Source of the DNA: Paenibacillus massiliensis 2301065 = DSM 16942
GTDB lineage: Bacteria > Bacillota > Bacilli > Paenibacillales > Paenibacillaceae
Length of the DNA stretch: 64,000 nucleotides
Assembly: GCF_000377505.1 (NCBI RefSeq)
Contig: NZ_KB898204.1
Span: forward strand, 1 to 64,000
Direction: 5' to 3'
Position numbers and translations under genes: made by a program. The notes below the pieces were generated by a model. It worked only from the letters and a program-made list of their open reading frames with translations, made no database searches and was not told the origin of the DNA. This document shows positions 45,139-53,600 of this stretch, one piece after another (positions within the stretch are counted from its first letter, which is position 1; each line of letters begins with the position of its first letter).

Positions 45139-45951
45139 TCATTGACTTGCGCTTGTATAACCACGCAGCGCGAACTGCCAGACCAGCCGCACAATCAGCA
45201 GGAGCCAAAGCGGGACCAATACAGCCCACAGCAGCAGGCTGCCATTCATCATGCCCAGTACAAACATGGGCGGAAAATTGCAGATGACGAATATGGGCAG
45301 TACAAAAATGCCGATTCTCTGAATGAGCTTGCTGTATACCGACATCGGCACGGTATTCGTGTCGAACAGGCTGTTTGATAATTCCGTCACCCCATTCGTG
45401 CGGATGGTCCAGAAGCCGAGCATTTGCGGTAACAGAAAGACCGAATAAGCGGTAAGCACACCGACTGCCAGCAGCAGGGAAAAGCCGCCAATTGCCTCCC
45501 AGGTGAACGGCAGCTGCAGACGATGCCAGCCGACGCCTGCCATAATGCCACCTCCAACAACATTGGGGATGGTATAGCCCAAATTAAACTGTCGCAGGGT
45601 GACAATGAACTGCAGGGAGACCGGCTGGGTCATCAGCATATCCAGCGAGCCTGTGCGGATTTTGGTCGGCAGCCCGGTAAAATTGCTATAAAAAAGCCCG
45701 CTGTACAGGCCACTCATAATCGTGAACACCCCGATATACAGGAGCACCGCATCCGGGGACCAGCCGTTGATGTCCGTGCCTGTCCGGTAAGGGACTGAGG
45801 CATAGAGCAGCTTGATGAGCAGGTAAGCCGTCTCCACCAGAAATGCAGTAACAAAATTAATGCGATACTCCATCTGCGAGATGACGGAAAATTTGACGAA
45901 CCGCATGTACAACCTGACATAGCGGACACACGTCCGCAGCAGTTTTTTCAT
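45139..45951 (-). CDS. ABC-2 type exporter permease 2
   Basis: The 270-residue membrane protein has six helices and the ABC-2 signature GLPTKIRTGSLDMLMTQPVS near residue 100. It is of the group that pairs with the ATPase and permease upstream (a three-part system of unknown substrate, widespread in Bacillota). It lies one base after permease 1. It probably exports the product of the cluster or provides self-resistance. Confidence 0.88.
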   Translation of the reverse strand: MKKLLRTCVRYVRLYMRFVKFSVISQMEYRINFVTAFLVETAYLLIKLLYASVPYRTGTDINGWSPDAVLLYIGVFTIMSGLYSGLFYSNFTGLPTKIRTGSLDMLMTQPVSLQFIVTLRQFNLGYTIPNVVGGGIMAGVGWHRLQLPFTWEAIGGFSLLLAVGVLTAYSVFLLPQMLGFWTIRTNGVTELSNSLFDTNTVPMSVYSKLIQRIGIFVLPIFVICNFPPMFVLGMMNGSLLLWAVLVPLWLLLIVRLVWQFALRGYTSASQ

Positions 45952-45952
45952 G

Positions 45953-46774
45953 TTATCCTCCCACAGCTACGAAGCGTCTGACACCCGCACGCCAGACAAT
46001 CCCCGACAGAATCAGGAGTACGGCAATCCAGAAGGCCTGCAGGCCGATGCCTGCTGCTATGAGGGAGCCGCTCAGTTTACCTGTTACCGCATTGACGGGA
46101 AAAAACACTGTATAGGCAAACGGCAGCATGCTCAGTAGCTTTCCCACCGCCTCCCCAAAAATCGTCAACGGAAAGACAGTTCCGCTCGCAACGTAGATGA
46201 CGAGGGACAGGGTATAGAACAGTCCCACGGATTCCGTAATCCAGAAAGCCATGCCACTAAGCGTATAATAGATGAGGAAGTTTAGCAGCAGTGCTCCGGG
46301 AAGGGTCAGCATATACAGCAAAAGATGAATGATTGAAAAGCTGCCGCCGCCCCACAGACTGAGCCCGACCAGCATACAGACAGCACCTGTCCAGATAACA
46401 GCGCTCTGCACAGCCTTGGCCCCGACAAACCGAAAAAGACGGTAGGCAAAATAGTGCACGGGCTGTACAAGAAATTTGCCAAGCCCTCCCTCCTTGATAT
46501 CCTCCGCAATCTCGTATTCAAAACCGGCTGCAATCAGCCTGCCGGTAACTGCTGCCATTACGGCGTACACAAGCATTTCCTCCAGGGTGTAGCCGAGCAG
46601 CTGCCGTTCACCCGAAGAGCCAAAGACAGCAAGCCAGAGAAAAATTTGCGTCATCAACGGCAAAATGAACGAAAACAGCTGCAGCCAATAGTTCGTCCTG
46701 TACTCCATCTCATTCTGCATGCCAAGTAAAAACACTTTGACATACTTGTTATATTCAAGCGGATTATTTCGCAT
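45953..46774 (-). CDS. ABC-2 type exporter permease 1
   Basis: The 273-residue membrane protein begins MRNNPLEYNKYVKVFLLGMQ and has six helices with EIAEDIKEGGLGKFLVQPVH near residue 90. The ATG at 46774 lies 11 bp inside the end of the ATPase gene, so translation is coupled. Longer starts in the same frame run into the ATPase coding region and are rejected. Confidence 0.88.
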   Translation of the reverse strand: MRNNPLEYNKYVKVFLLGMQNEMEYRTNYWLQLFSFILPLMTQIFLWLAVFGSSGERQLLGYTLEEMLVYAVMAAVTGRLIAAGFEYEIAEDIKEGGLGKFLVQPVHYFAYRLFRFVGAKAVQSAVIWTGAVCMLVGLSLWGGGSFSIIHLLLYMLTLPGALLLNFLIYYTLSGMAFWITESVGLFYTLSLVIYVASGTVFPLTIFGEAVGKLLSMLPFAYTVFFPVNAVTGKLSGSLIAAGIGLQAFWIAVLLILSGIVWRAGVRRFVAVGG

Positions 46775-47756
46775 CGGCCCATCTGCCTTCGTTGTACAAA
46801 TTTTCAATGCCTTCCTCCAGCGGGACATCCTCAATCGTAAAATCCGTAACAGGCAACGCATCAAGCACCTTTTTCGACCATCCGAGCGTGTCTTCTGCAT
46901 CGACCTCAAAAACAACCTCCAACTGGCTGCTTGCTCGTACACTTCCCAGTCCCGCGAGCTGCTTCTGGGCAACGGGCTCGGTCAGCCTGACTTTAAGCAG
47001 CTTACGGGCCCCCAGCCGCTGGTTGATGCTCTTCAGATCCCCATCATATACAAGGCTTCCGCCACTAATGATCATTACCCGTGAGCATAAATCCTCGATG
47101 TCCTTCATGTAATGACTGGTCAGCAGCACCGTCGTTCGGTGCTGGCGGTTATATGCCTTGAAGAATTCCCGAATCCTGCGCTGGGATACCATATCCAGAC
47201 CGATGGTCGGCTCATCCAGCAAAATCACCTTCGGCCGATGCAGTAGCGCGGCAATCAGCTCCATTTTCATGCGCTCTCCAAGCGACAGACGCCGCACCTG
47301 CACATGCAACTGCTCCTCTACACCAAGCAGCGTGACCAGTTCGTCCAGTGAAGAGCGAAATTCATGGTCGCCGATTTCGTAAATCAACTTATTCAGCGCA
47401 AAGGATTCGCTTGCAGGCAAATCCCACCACAGCTGATTTTTTTGGCCCATGACGATGGAGAACTGCCGCTTGAATTCCTTCTGCCGTTTCCAAGGCGTAA
47501 ATCCCAGTACGGAAGCTTCACCACTGCTCGGATGCAGAATGCCTGACAGCATTTTCAGAGTTGTCGTTTTGCCCGCCCCGTTCGGCCCAAGAAAACCGAC
47601 CATTTCACCTTCCCTGACGGAAAAGCTGATATCCTTAACGGCTTCCTTGGCCAGCTTCTCCCTGTGGAACAGGTTTTGCAGCGATTTCCGCACACCCGGT
47701 TCTTTTTTGTAGTACGTAAATGTTTTTGACAATCGGTTCAGTGTAATAACCGGCAA
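46764..47756 (-). CDS. ABC exporter ATPase
   Basis: The 330-residue protein has Walker A GPNGAGKTT near residue 60, a Q-loop in MGQKNQLWWDLP, ABC signature LSLGERMKME, Walker B VILLDEPTIGLD and an H-loop in LLTSHYM. A C-terminal extension of about 90 residues follows. The start is TTG at 47756, eight bases after GGGAGG. It energises the two permeases downstream. Confidence 0.92.
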   Translation of the reverse strand: MPVITLNRLSKTFTYYKKEPGVRKSLQNLFHREKLAKEAVKDISFSVREGEMVGFLGPNGAGKTTTLKMLSGILHPSSGEASVLGFTPWKRQKEFKRQFSIVMGQKNQLWWDLPASESFALNKLIYEIGDHEFRSSLDELVTLLGVEEQLHVQVRRLSLGERMKMELIAALLHRPKVILLDEPTIGLDMVSQRRIREFFKAYNRQHRTTVLLTSHYMKDIEDLCSRVMIISGGSLVYDGDLKSINQRLGARKLLKVRLTEPVAQKQLAGLGSVRASSQLEVVFEVDAEDTLGWSKKVLDALPVTDFTIEDVPLEEGIENLYNEGRWADAK

Positions 47757-47769
47757 AACGATTCCCTCC

Positions 47770-48792
47770 CTACTGTTGTCTAGCGTCTTCCACAAGCGGC
47801 AGGAGCTGTTCAAGCAGCCTGTATTGCTGGTCAACTAGCTCGTTCGCACGGCTGATCAATGTCTGTACACGATGCCTGCCAAGCTGCAGGCCAGTCTTGT
47901 AAATTTGCAGATTCAGGCGGTGCCAGCCGGCGTAGAGCTCTGTGGCCCCGTCGGCAATGAAATGCGCCCCCGCCCCCAGCGTGTCCTGATGGAGCATGGC
48001 AAAATCGTGGAGATAATCCGCCAGAGTGAGCGCAGTGCCGATTCGCAGCTGATAATAAATCTCTGCACATTGGTACCGAAACTCCTGATCGTTCAGATCG
48101 AACAGCAGCTGAAAATCTGCTATAAAGGCGCGATAGGCTGCATCCCCTTTTCGGAACTGAGGCACGTCGCTCCGACTTGATAGATAATCCCGAATATGCA
48201 GGGCGCACGCTTGGTATATCCTTGCCGGTGAAGGCTCGACTGGCGCTCCCGCCAGCCACGCATAATCCAGCACTCCGCCCAGCAGATCGTCAAGACGGGC
48301 TTCGCCCGTGTATTGGAATGCTTGACCTGATGAGTCCAGCAGGAAGCTGTCCGATACATGGGCAGTACGTGATTCTTCATCCAGGCTATGCAGCTCGATC
48401 ACATGTCCGCGTGCACGGTTGATAACATAAATCTGGTGATACGTCAGGGCTGCGCTGGATACGTGCAGCATCGCGCTGTATCCATCAGGCAGAGCCTTCA
48501 ACAGCTTGTGCGGATCGCGGTCCTGCGGGTCCCAGGCTTCAACCCGGAGGTCAGGACCTCCGGAAGCCGTGATTCTGCGCAGCTGGTTCCCGAAGGTTCC
48601 CGGACCAAATGGACGCAGCTCACCCTCATATTCCGCGTTCATGCTGCCTGCTAGCAGGAACAAATCAGCCTCGGCAGCTACAATACCTCGGCGCAGCAGC
48701 AAGCCGCACAGGGAAGAATAGAGGCAATGCTTGCCTACCCGGTCTGTTCCAGACACAGATTGCCTGTGTGAAGCTGTCCCGGCCTTATACAT
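47770..48792 (-). CDS. BtrH-like acyltransferase (butirosin biosynthesis protein H N-terminal domain)
   Basis: The 340-residue protein has near its start GKHCLYSSLCGLLLRRG and then EADLFLLAGSMNAEY. This is the H-C-x-S-S-L..G..(S/A)E pattern of the BtrH N-terminal domain. The rest is helical and matches no other family by eye. BtrH moves the finished acyl chain from its ACP to the amine of ribostamycin. The gene follows an ACP gene and overlaps its end by 8 bp, a direct parallel to BtrI/BtrH use. The Cys of the HC motif is a candidate nucleophile (inference). The start at 48792 is the best ATG; the ribosome site is weak, so coupling to the ACP is likely. Confidence 0.7.
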   Translation of the reverse strand: MYKAGTASHRQSVSGTDRVGKHCLYSSLCGLLLRRGIVAAEADLFLLAGSMNAEYEGELRPFGPGTFGNQLRRITASGGPDLRVEAWDPQDRDPHKLLKALPDGYSAMLHVSSAALTYHQIYVINRARGHVIELHSLDEESRTAHVSDSFLLDSSGQAFQYTGEARLDDLLGGVLDYAWLAGAPVEPSPARIYQACALHIRDYLSSRSDVPQFRKGDAAYRAFIADFQLLFDLNDQEFRYQCAEIYYQLRIGTALTLADYLHDFAMLHQDTLGAGAHFIADGATELYAGWHRLNLQIYKTGLQLGRHRVQTLISRANELVDQQYRLLEQLLPLVEDARQQ

Positions 48793-49030
48793 ATTTGTCC
48801 AGCAGCTGTTCAATCTCGCTTAGCGTGGACAGATTGTCCAACAGCAGGTCATCGTCATCGATTACAATGTTGAGCTCGTTCTCCAGCTCCACAATCAATT
48901 CAATCGCGGACAGTGAATTCAGTCCCAAGCTCCGCAAATCCCGATCCGCTTCCATTCCCGCCAGCTCGCCCTCAGGCAGCTTCAGCACTCTTTCCAGCAA
49001 AGGCAGCACGATACTTACACCTGTCTCCAT
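48785..49030 (-). CDS. Acyl carrier protein 2
   Basis: The 81-residue acidic four-helix protein carries the phosphopantetheine serine Ser39 in LGLNSLSAIEL (asparagine replaces the usual aspartate of DSL). IVLPLLERVLKLPEGEL forms helix 1. GGAGGAG lies five bases upstream of the ATG. It sits between the first ATP-grasp gene and the BtrH-like gene. It is the likely carrier handed to the acyltransferase. Confidence 0.88.
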   Translation of the reverse strand: METGVSIVLPLLERVLKLPEGELAGMEADRDLRSLGLNSLSAIELIVELENELNIVIDDDDLLLDNLSTLSEIEQLLDKYV

Positions 49031-49113
49031 TCAGACTCCTCCATTCATTGGGTATGTTCAGACCTTCATGTCTAAGCTAGAGCGTCCAAGCTAGACTATC
49101 TATTCCATGCCTT

Positions 49114-50484
49114 TCATGAGTTAAGGGCTTGAACTTGCTGCTCAGCGGCGAACAACAGCTCCAGCCGGCGCGCGTAGTCCTCAGCCTCCTCCCAGCTGTC
49201 CGTGATAATCAGAGCAAAAATACGGTTGATGAATCCCTGTTTTAGACGGGCTGGAGAAAGGGTACCTGCGGTATACACCATTACCCCTTCCCGGTGCTCA
49301 GGCCCGTACAGCAGCCTATTCTCCCGAAGCAGTGCGCACAAGGATTCATACGTTAGCGGCTCGTCAGAGACAACCCGGTAATAGCGGGACAAAAACTTAC
49401 GTTCTCCAAGCACAGCGGATACAAACGAAATATAGGTCGATAGTGTAAACCTGCCGTTAATTTCGATGACCGGAAAGAGCAGACCGTCCTCATCCACAAA
49501 ACCGTCAATGGATGCAATCCCGAAATAACCGGCAGCACACAAGGAGGAACCGAGCAGTTCCGCATAGCTGAGGATCTGCTCCTCCAGCCCCTTCCCTAGC
49601 TCGGCAGGCATACGGGAGCCGGTATATACGGTTCCGGCAAGCTGCTGCACTTTTAGCGAGAACATGGTCACTTCGCCTTCAGGGCTAATATAAATCTGAT
49701 AATTCAAATCCAGCTGTTTCCCATACCACCGTTCCACCAGCCAGCCACCTGCAAGTGAATTGCGACCGGCAAAGCGCTTCATTACATTAAGAATGGTATT
49801 CAGCCGGGACAGGTCCTCAACAAGAAACATGCCTTTGCCGGAGGCTCCGTGCGGCTGCTTGATAATAAAACGAACGGGACCTGTCGCTGCTGCCGCAATG
49901 CGGTCGCACGCTTCCTGAACCTCCGTTTCATTCCTACATACAGCACCTTCAGTCACCGGAAAGCCGAGATGCTCGGCTAGGCGGCGGCTGAAAATCTTGT
50001 CATTCACACGAGCACACAGCTCCGCATCCGCTCCGAGCAAGGTCAGGGAGCCACGTTCCGCAACCTCCTCCTCCTTCCACGTGACAGCATATGGCACCAG
50101 ATAAGCGCCGCCTGCTTCCTCTGATGCGGTTCGCAGCCGCTGCAGCAGTTCTTCATCGGCAAGCACCAGTTCAGTAATGGGCGTCAGCGGGTCAGAAGGC
50201 TCCGGCACCTCAATCCGAGGAATGTCGAATCCTATGTGCTGTAGCATTTTCAGAAAATGAGGCTGTGGCTGCTCTCTCAGCACGATAATATCCTGGCTGC
50301 GACATAGCAGCAGATTCATTTCCTCCATCCGGTTCACGACAATCTGCTCCGCCGGGTCAGCAACGGCCCGTGAACCAGGATGCCATATTTCCTCAGCGCC
50401 AATATTGAACAGCCACACGAATACATGCCGATCGCGGTCTGTGGAGAGCGCCGTCAGCAAATTCACATCCAAAGCAATATCCAT
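49114..50484 (-). CDS. ATP-grasp ligase 1 of the biosynthetic operon
   Basis: The 456-residue protein has an N-terminal pre-ATP-grasp domain. The ATP-grasp core (residues ~155-360) has FIIKQPHGASGKGMFLVEDL near 205 and FPVIEINGRFTLSTYI near 335. A C-terminal tail of about 90 residues follows. The nearest functional parallel is BtrJ, which ligates an amino acid to a carrier protein. It sits between the radical SAM gene and ACP 2. The two ATP-grasp proteins share the same architecture (both have a long N-terminal part and C-terminal tail) but differ in sequence, suggesting an old duplication. Confidence 0.87.
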   Translation of the reverse strand: MDIALDVNLLTALSTDRDRHVFVWLFNIGAEEIWHPGSRAVADPAEQIVVNRMEEMNLLLCRSQDIIVLREQPQPHFLKMLQHIGFDIPRIEVPEPSDPLTPITELVLADEELLQRLRTASEEAGGAYLVPYAVTWKEEEVAERGSLTLLGADAELCARVNDKIFSRRLAEHLGFPVTEGAVCRNETEVQEACDRIAAAATGPVRFIIKQPHGASGKGMFLVEDLSRLNTILNVMKRFAGRNSLAGGWLVERWYGKQLDLNYQIYISPEGEVTMFSLKVQQLAGTVYTGSRMPAELGKGLEEQILSYAELLGSSLCAAGYFGIASIDGFVDEDGLLFPVIEINGRFTLSTYISFVSAVLGERKFLSRYYRVVSDEPLTYESLCALLRENRLLYGPEHREGVMVYTAGTLSPARLKQGFINRIFALIITDSWEEAEDYARRLELLFAAEQQVQALNS

Positions 50485-50529
50485 CTCTGCATCTCCTTTT
50501 AAAAGCTGCTCTACCGGTTCGGCTACTGC

Positions 50530-51723
50530 TCAAATATATTTCAGTGAACCGGCTCCATGAAGATAAAGCACGCTGCATTTGGAGCATACAGGAGTCAGCC
50601 CCTTTTCGTTGATGATAGAGCGGGTCATTTCATATTTGTCGGATTCCCAGATTTCCTTCAGAGTGTTCTCCTGTAGGCTTCCGATTGTGAACTCGCTGAA
50701 AAACTTGCAGGGCATGACCTTTCCATCAGGCAAAATGTCTGTGCGTGAATTCAGGGCAAGACAGCGCGAGGAGCAGCGACTGACCAATTCCTCGCCATGA
50801 ATGAATTTGTCGATCTCCTCGAAGTCGAGACCTGGCTGATAACGAACCCGGATATTCCATACGCGCTCATTGATACGACGGAGCTCCTGCATGAGGGGAT
50901 CGATGCGGTCCGGATTGATTTTGTACTTAAAGGCATGCCAACTACTGATATTGTTTTCTTCAAGCTCGCGTAGCCAGGAGAAGTTGCGGGAAAAATAGTC
51001 GTCCATTTTGAGTGAGGTTTCTTTGGAGATATACCATGGGAAAGTAAGCAGAACGAGATCCAGCTTCATGGTCTCGAACATTTCGAGGAATTCGAACATA
51101 CGTCCGATCATGTTGTCATTAATGACTGCATGCACGGTTACTCTACCTTTATACAAGCCTTGGTCACGAAGCTCGATCAGCCGCTGCATCTGTGCCATCG
51201 TTTTTTTGAAGGTACCTTTTCCGCGGATCAGATCATGCTCGCGCTCGAAGCCTTCGACGGCGATCAGCAGCTCCAGATTGTCGGACAATTCCAGAATTCG
51301 ATCGAGGTGCTTGTCGATTAGCAGACCGTTTGTGCAGAACGTCATCTCCCGTCGGTCCTCGGCCAGCACGTCCAAAATTTCATCAAAACGGCGGTGGAAC
51401 ATCGGTTCCCCACCCCACATATACAAACGGGATTTGACCTCCTGTGTCTCCTGTAAAATTTGTCTGAGCAACGCAGGGTCCAAATCCATATTCTGTTCTT
51501 CCTTGTCCATCTGATGGTGGTAGCCTTCCTCGTTCCATTCAAAGCAGTGTGTGCAGCGGAGATTACAGCGGTTGGTCAGCTTGATGCCGATTGTATGGGG
51601 CATGTCCGTTCTAAAGGCTGGGTCCTTGACAGAGTTACGGTAGGAAACCGAAGCATTTTTCAAATTTCTTTTAATCAGCTTGAACGCCTTTTCATCAATC
51701 AATACATGGCTTTTCGGCTGCAT
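50530..51723 (-). CDS. Radical SAM protein with SPASM-type C-terminus
   Basis: The 397-residue protein binds the SAM cluster with Cys53, Cys57 and Cys60 in CNLRCTHC, followed by GGEP near 105. C-terminal cysteines (SRCSSRC, MPCKFF, VCSKCS) are arranged as in SPASM/twitch domains that hold auxiliary iron-sulfur clusters. In butirosin, BtrN of this broad class oxidises an aminocyclitol; others modify ribosomal peptides. There is no precursor peptide gene in the 49-bp and 45-bp gaps beside it, and an ACP gene precedes it. Action on a carrier-bound or sugar substrate is more likely than on a peptide. Confidence 0.88.
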   Translation of the reverse strand: MQPKSHVLIDEKAFKLIKRNLKNASVSYRNSVKDPAFRTDMPHTIGIKLTNRCNLRCTHCFEWNEEGYHHQMDKEEQNMDLDPALLRQILQETQEVKSRLYMWGGEPMFHRRFDEILDVLAEDRREMTFCTNGLLIDKHLDRILELSDNLELLIAVEGFEREHDLIRGKGTFKKTMAQMQRLIELRDQGLYKGRVTVHAVINDNMIGRMFEFLEMFETMKLDLVLLTFPWYISKETSLKMDDYFSRNFSWLRELEENNISSWHAFKYKINPDRIDPLMQELRRINERVWNIRVRYQPGLDFEEIDKFIHGEELVSRCSSRCLALNSRTDILPDGKVMPCKFFSEFTIGSLQENTLKEIWESDKYEMTRSIINEKGLTPVCSKCSVLYLHGAGSLKYI

Positions 51724-51772
51724 CGTTATGCACCTCGCTATCGTTTTGATAGAGCTTTAGCGCGTCATGACG

Positions 51773-52051
51773 TCATATTGTCCCGATTTCCGTTGTCTCC
51801 GTCAATCCAGAGTGTTCCTTCATTTGCCGGATATAATCGCAGAAAGCATCAATGGAGCTTAAGTATTCCAGTTCAAAATTGTCAAAATCGACTTCCACGT
51901 CAAATTCATCTTCAATCTTCAGCATAAAATGCACCAATTGCAGGGAATCCAGGCCTGCGTCATGAATAATATCCGAGGTGCCATCCAGCTTCCCGGGGAG
52001 TTCGTGGTCTTCCTTCACTTCACTAATCATGCGGATTACTTGGCTCTGCAT
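51773..52051 (-). CDS. Acyl carrier protein 1
   Basis: The 92-residue acidic protein has the phosphopantetheine attachment Ser36 in DAGLDSLQLVHFML, followed by EDEFDVEVDFDNFE. The last 15 residues (SGLTETTEIGTI) are an unusual polar tail. The ATG at 52051 has GGAGGA upstream; the open frame before it has no ribosome site. It is the first gene of the twelve-gene operon. It probably carries the amino acid loaded by one of the ATP-grasp enzymes. Confidence 0.88.
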   Translation of the reverse strand: MQSQVIRMISEVKEDHELPGKLDGTSDIIHDAGLDSLQLVHFMLKIEDEFDVEVDFDNFELEYLSSIDAFCDYIRQMKEHSGLTETTEIGTI

Positions 52052-52183
52052 TTCAATTCCTCCTCCTTTTCTTGGGCGGCCAGATGGCCGGAAAGCGAGG
52101 GGCGGGGCGCAGGCGAGCTTCTCTGGATGATCCACCCGGCAAGTCATAGGACCCTTCTAATCCCATACATGGAATTATATACA

Positions 52184-52237
52184 ATTATAAACCCTTCCAA
52201 AGGGCATTCGTCAATAGTGTAAATTGTAATAATTTAC
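52184..52237 (-). promoter_or_regulatory. Probable promoter and operators of the biosynthetic operon
   Basis: Minus-strand TTGACG (52209-52214), 19 nt, TATAAT (52184-52189). A palindrome CCCTTTGGAAGGG fills the spacer. A perfect repeat GTAAATT-5 nt-AATTTAC (52219-52237) lies just upstream. The two palindromes are candidate regulator sites; no regulator gene is in the operon. The surrounding 52052-52269 sequence is AT-rich and without genes. Confidence 0.55.
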
Positions 52238-52269
52238 TTTCGTAATCTTTACATTATAAAAATCAAAAA

Positions 52270-52301
52270 AACCGTTTCCGTTGGAATTCCGGGAAACGGT
52301 T
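52270..52301 (-). terminator. Terminator of the MFS gene
   Basis: AACCGTTTCC pairs with GGAAACGGTT, 12-nt loop, then TTTTTTGATTTTT on the minus strand. It separates the MFS gene from the biosynthetic operon. Confidence 0.8.
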
Positions 52302-52337
52302 ATTGCATACAATGCTTGGATTTCAAAAGCTACCGAC

Positions 52338-53573
52338 CTATACCCTGGCCCCTTCCCCCATCCGCTTCCTGTAGCCCACGATCGGAATTACAGCGAGTAG
52401 AGACAGCAACGTACAGACCATGAACATTGTCGAATATGAGCTGAACTGCACAATCATGCCCATCGCGAACCCGCCAAGCGCAAAGCCCAGATCGTACGAG
52501 GACATGAAGATTCCCATCATGACATATCTCGACTCTGCCGGCAGCACAAAGGACAGATACGTTGTTAATGTCGGATACAGCAGCGCAAGGGCGAATCCAC
52601 TGAATATAGCGGACAAGTATACGAACGGTCCAAGCCACTCCAGCAGCACCAGCAGTTGGGTTCCCACCGCAGCAGAGAGCAGCAGACCGCCCATAAGCCA
52701 AGGGCTCCAGCTACCGTCTGACGGGATTTTTTTACGCAGCATGAACCTGCACAGGATGACCACCAGTCCTTGAACGGCCAAGAACAGACCGACACTTCCC
52801 GTGCCCGAAGATATCATATATAGGGGTAAAAATGTAGCTGTCGCTCCAAAGACACATGAAGCACAGAGCATAATCAGTGTACTCACCAGTAAGGGAATAC
52901 TACGCCAGAGCCCACTCAGGGAACGAAGCATATCCTTTAGCGTATACGATGCATTCTGTACTGTGCTTCGCGGCAAATCCAGATTATACCCGAACAGCAG
53001 TGGTAGTGCAGCCAGTCCACATAGCAGGAGTACATACCACATGTGGTGGGCCTGCTCCCAAATCTGAATAGCGAGTACAGGAACGATAAGCGAAGGAACC
53101 ATCGTGAACAAGGTGTACATCGACAGGCCCTGGGCACGATCCTTGTCCTGCAGCTTCTCCATAATACCTGCTTGCATGGTCATCGAAAAAAAGGCTGTAG
53201 CTACGCCCTGTAGCGCCCGAAGCCATAGATAGCTCTCCGCCCCGGCGATCATGAACAGCAGCAGCGTAATGGCGTGTAGCAGCAATAGCCCCTTCATGAC
53301 ACGAAGCGGGCCATATCTCCCTAAGAGCTGTCCCGCAAAAGGCCGCAGCAGCATGCATGTGAACATATACGAGCCCATCATCAAGCCAATCTCGGCCTCA
53401 CTGAGGCCAGCAGCTTCACTGCGTAGCGGAAGAATGATGGTTAATGCCGAATTCGCGGCAAAGAATAGAAATGCTAATATATAGAAACGAATGAACGAGA
53501 AGGATAACGGATCTAATTTTACGTTGTTACTTTCGGATTGTGCCAAAGCCTGTTTCCCTACTTTCCAATACAT
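52338..53573 (-). CDS. MFS transporter
   Basis: The 411-residue protein has twelve predicted helices, with the loop-2/3 motif GQLLGRYGPLRVMKG near residue 80 and an N-terminal FIRFYILAFLFFAANSALTI. This type includes small-molecule exporters. It is separated from the biosynthetic operon by a terminator, so it is its own unit. A role in export or resistance for the cluster is possible but not shown. GAGGCG lies ten bases before the ATG. Confidence 0.85.
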   Translation of the reverse strand: MYWKVGKQALAQSESNNVKLDPLSFSFIRFYILAFLFFAANSALTIILPLRSEAAGLSEAEIGLMMGSYMFTCMLLRPFAGQLLGRYGPLRVMKGLLLLHAITLLLFMIAGAESYLWLRALQGVATAFFSMTMQAGIMEKLQDKDRAQGLSMYTLFTMVPSLIVPVLAIQIWEQAHHMWYVLLLCGLAALPLLFGYNLDLPRSTVQNASYTLKDMLRSLSGLWRSIPLLVSTLIMLCASCVFGATATFLPLYMISSGTGSVGLFLAVQGLVVILCRFMLRKKIPSDGSWSPWLMGGLLLSAAVGTQLLVLLEWLGPFVYLSAIFSGFALALLYPTLTTYLSFVLPAESRYVMMGIFMSSYDLGFALGGFAMGMIVQFSSYSTMFMVCTLLSLLAVIPIVGYRKRMGEGARV

Positions 53574-53600
53574 TTATCCCGTTCGCCTCACTGATCAGCC

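Noticed and set aside
50530..52051. ACP/radical SAM pair considered as a ribosomal peptide (RiPP) locus
   Set aside because: The small gene has a clear DSL phosphopantetheine site and ACP helices, and no precursor peptide gene is present.
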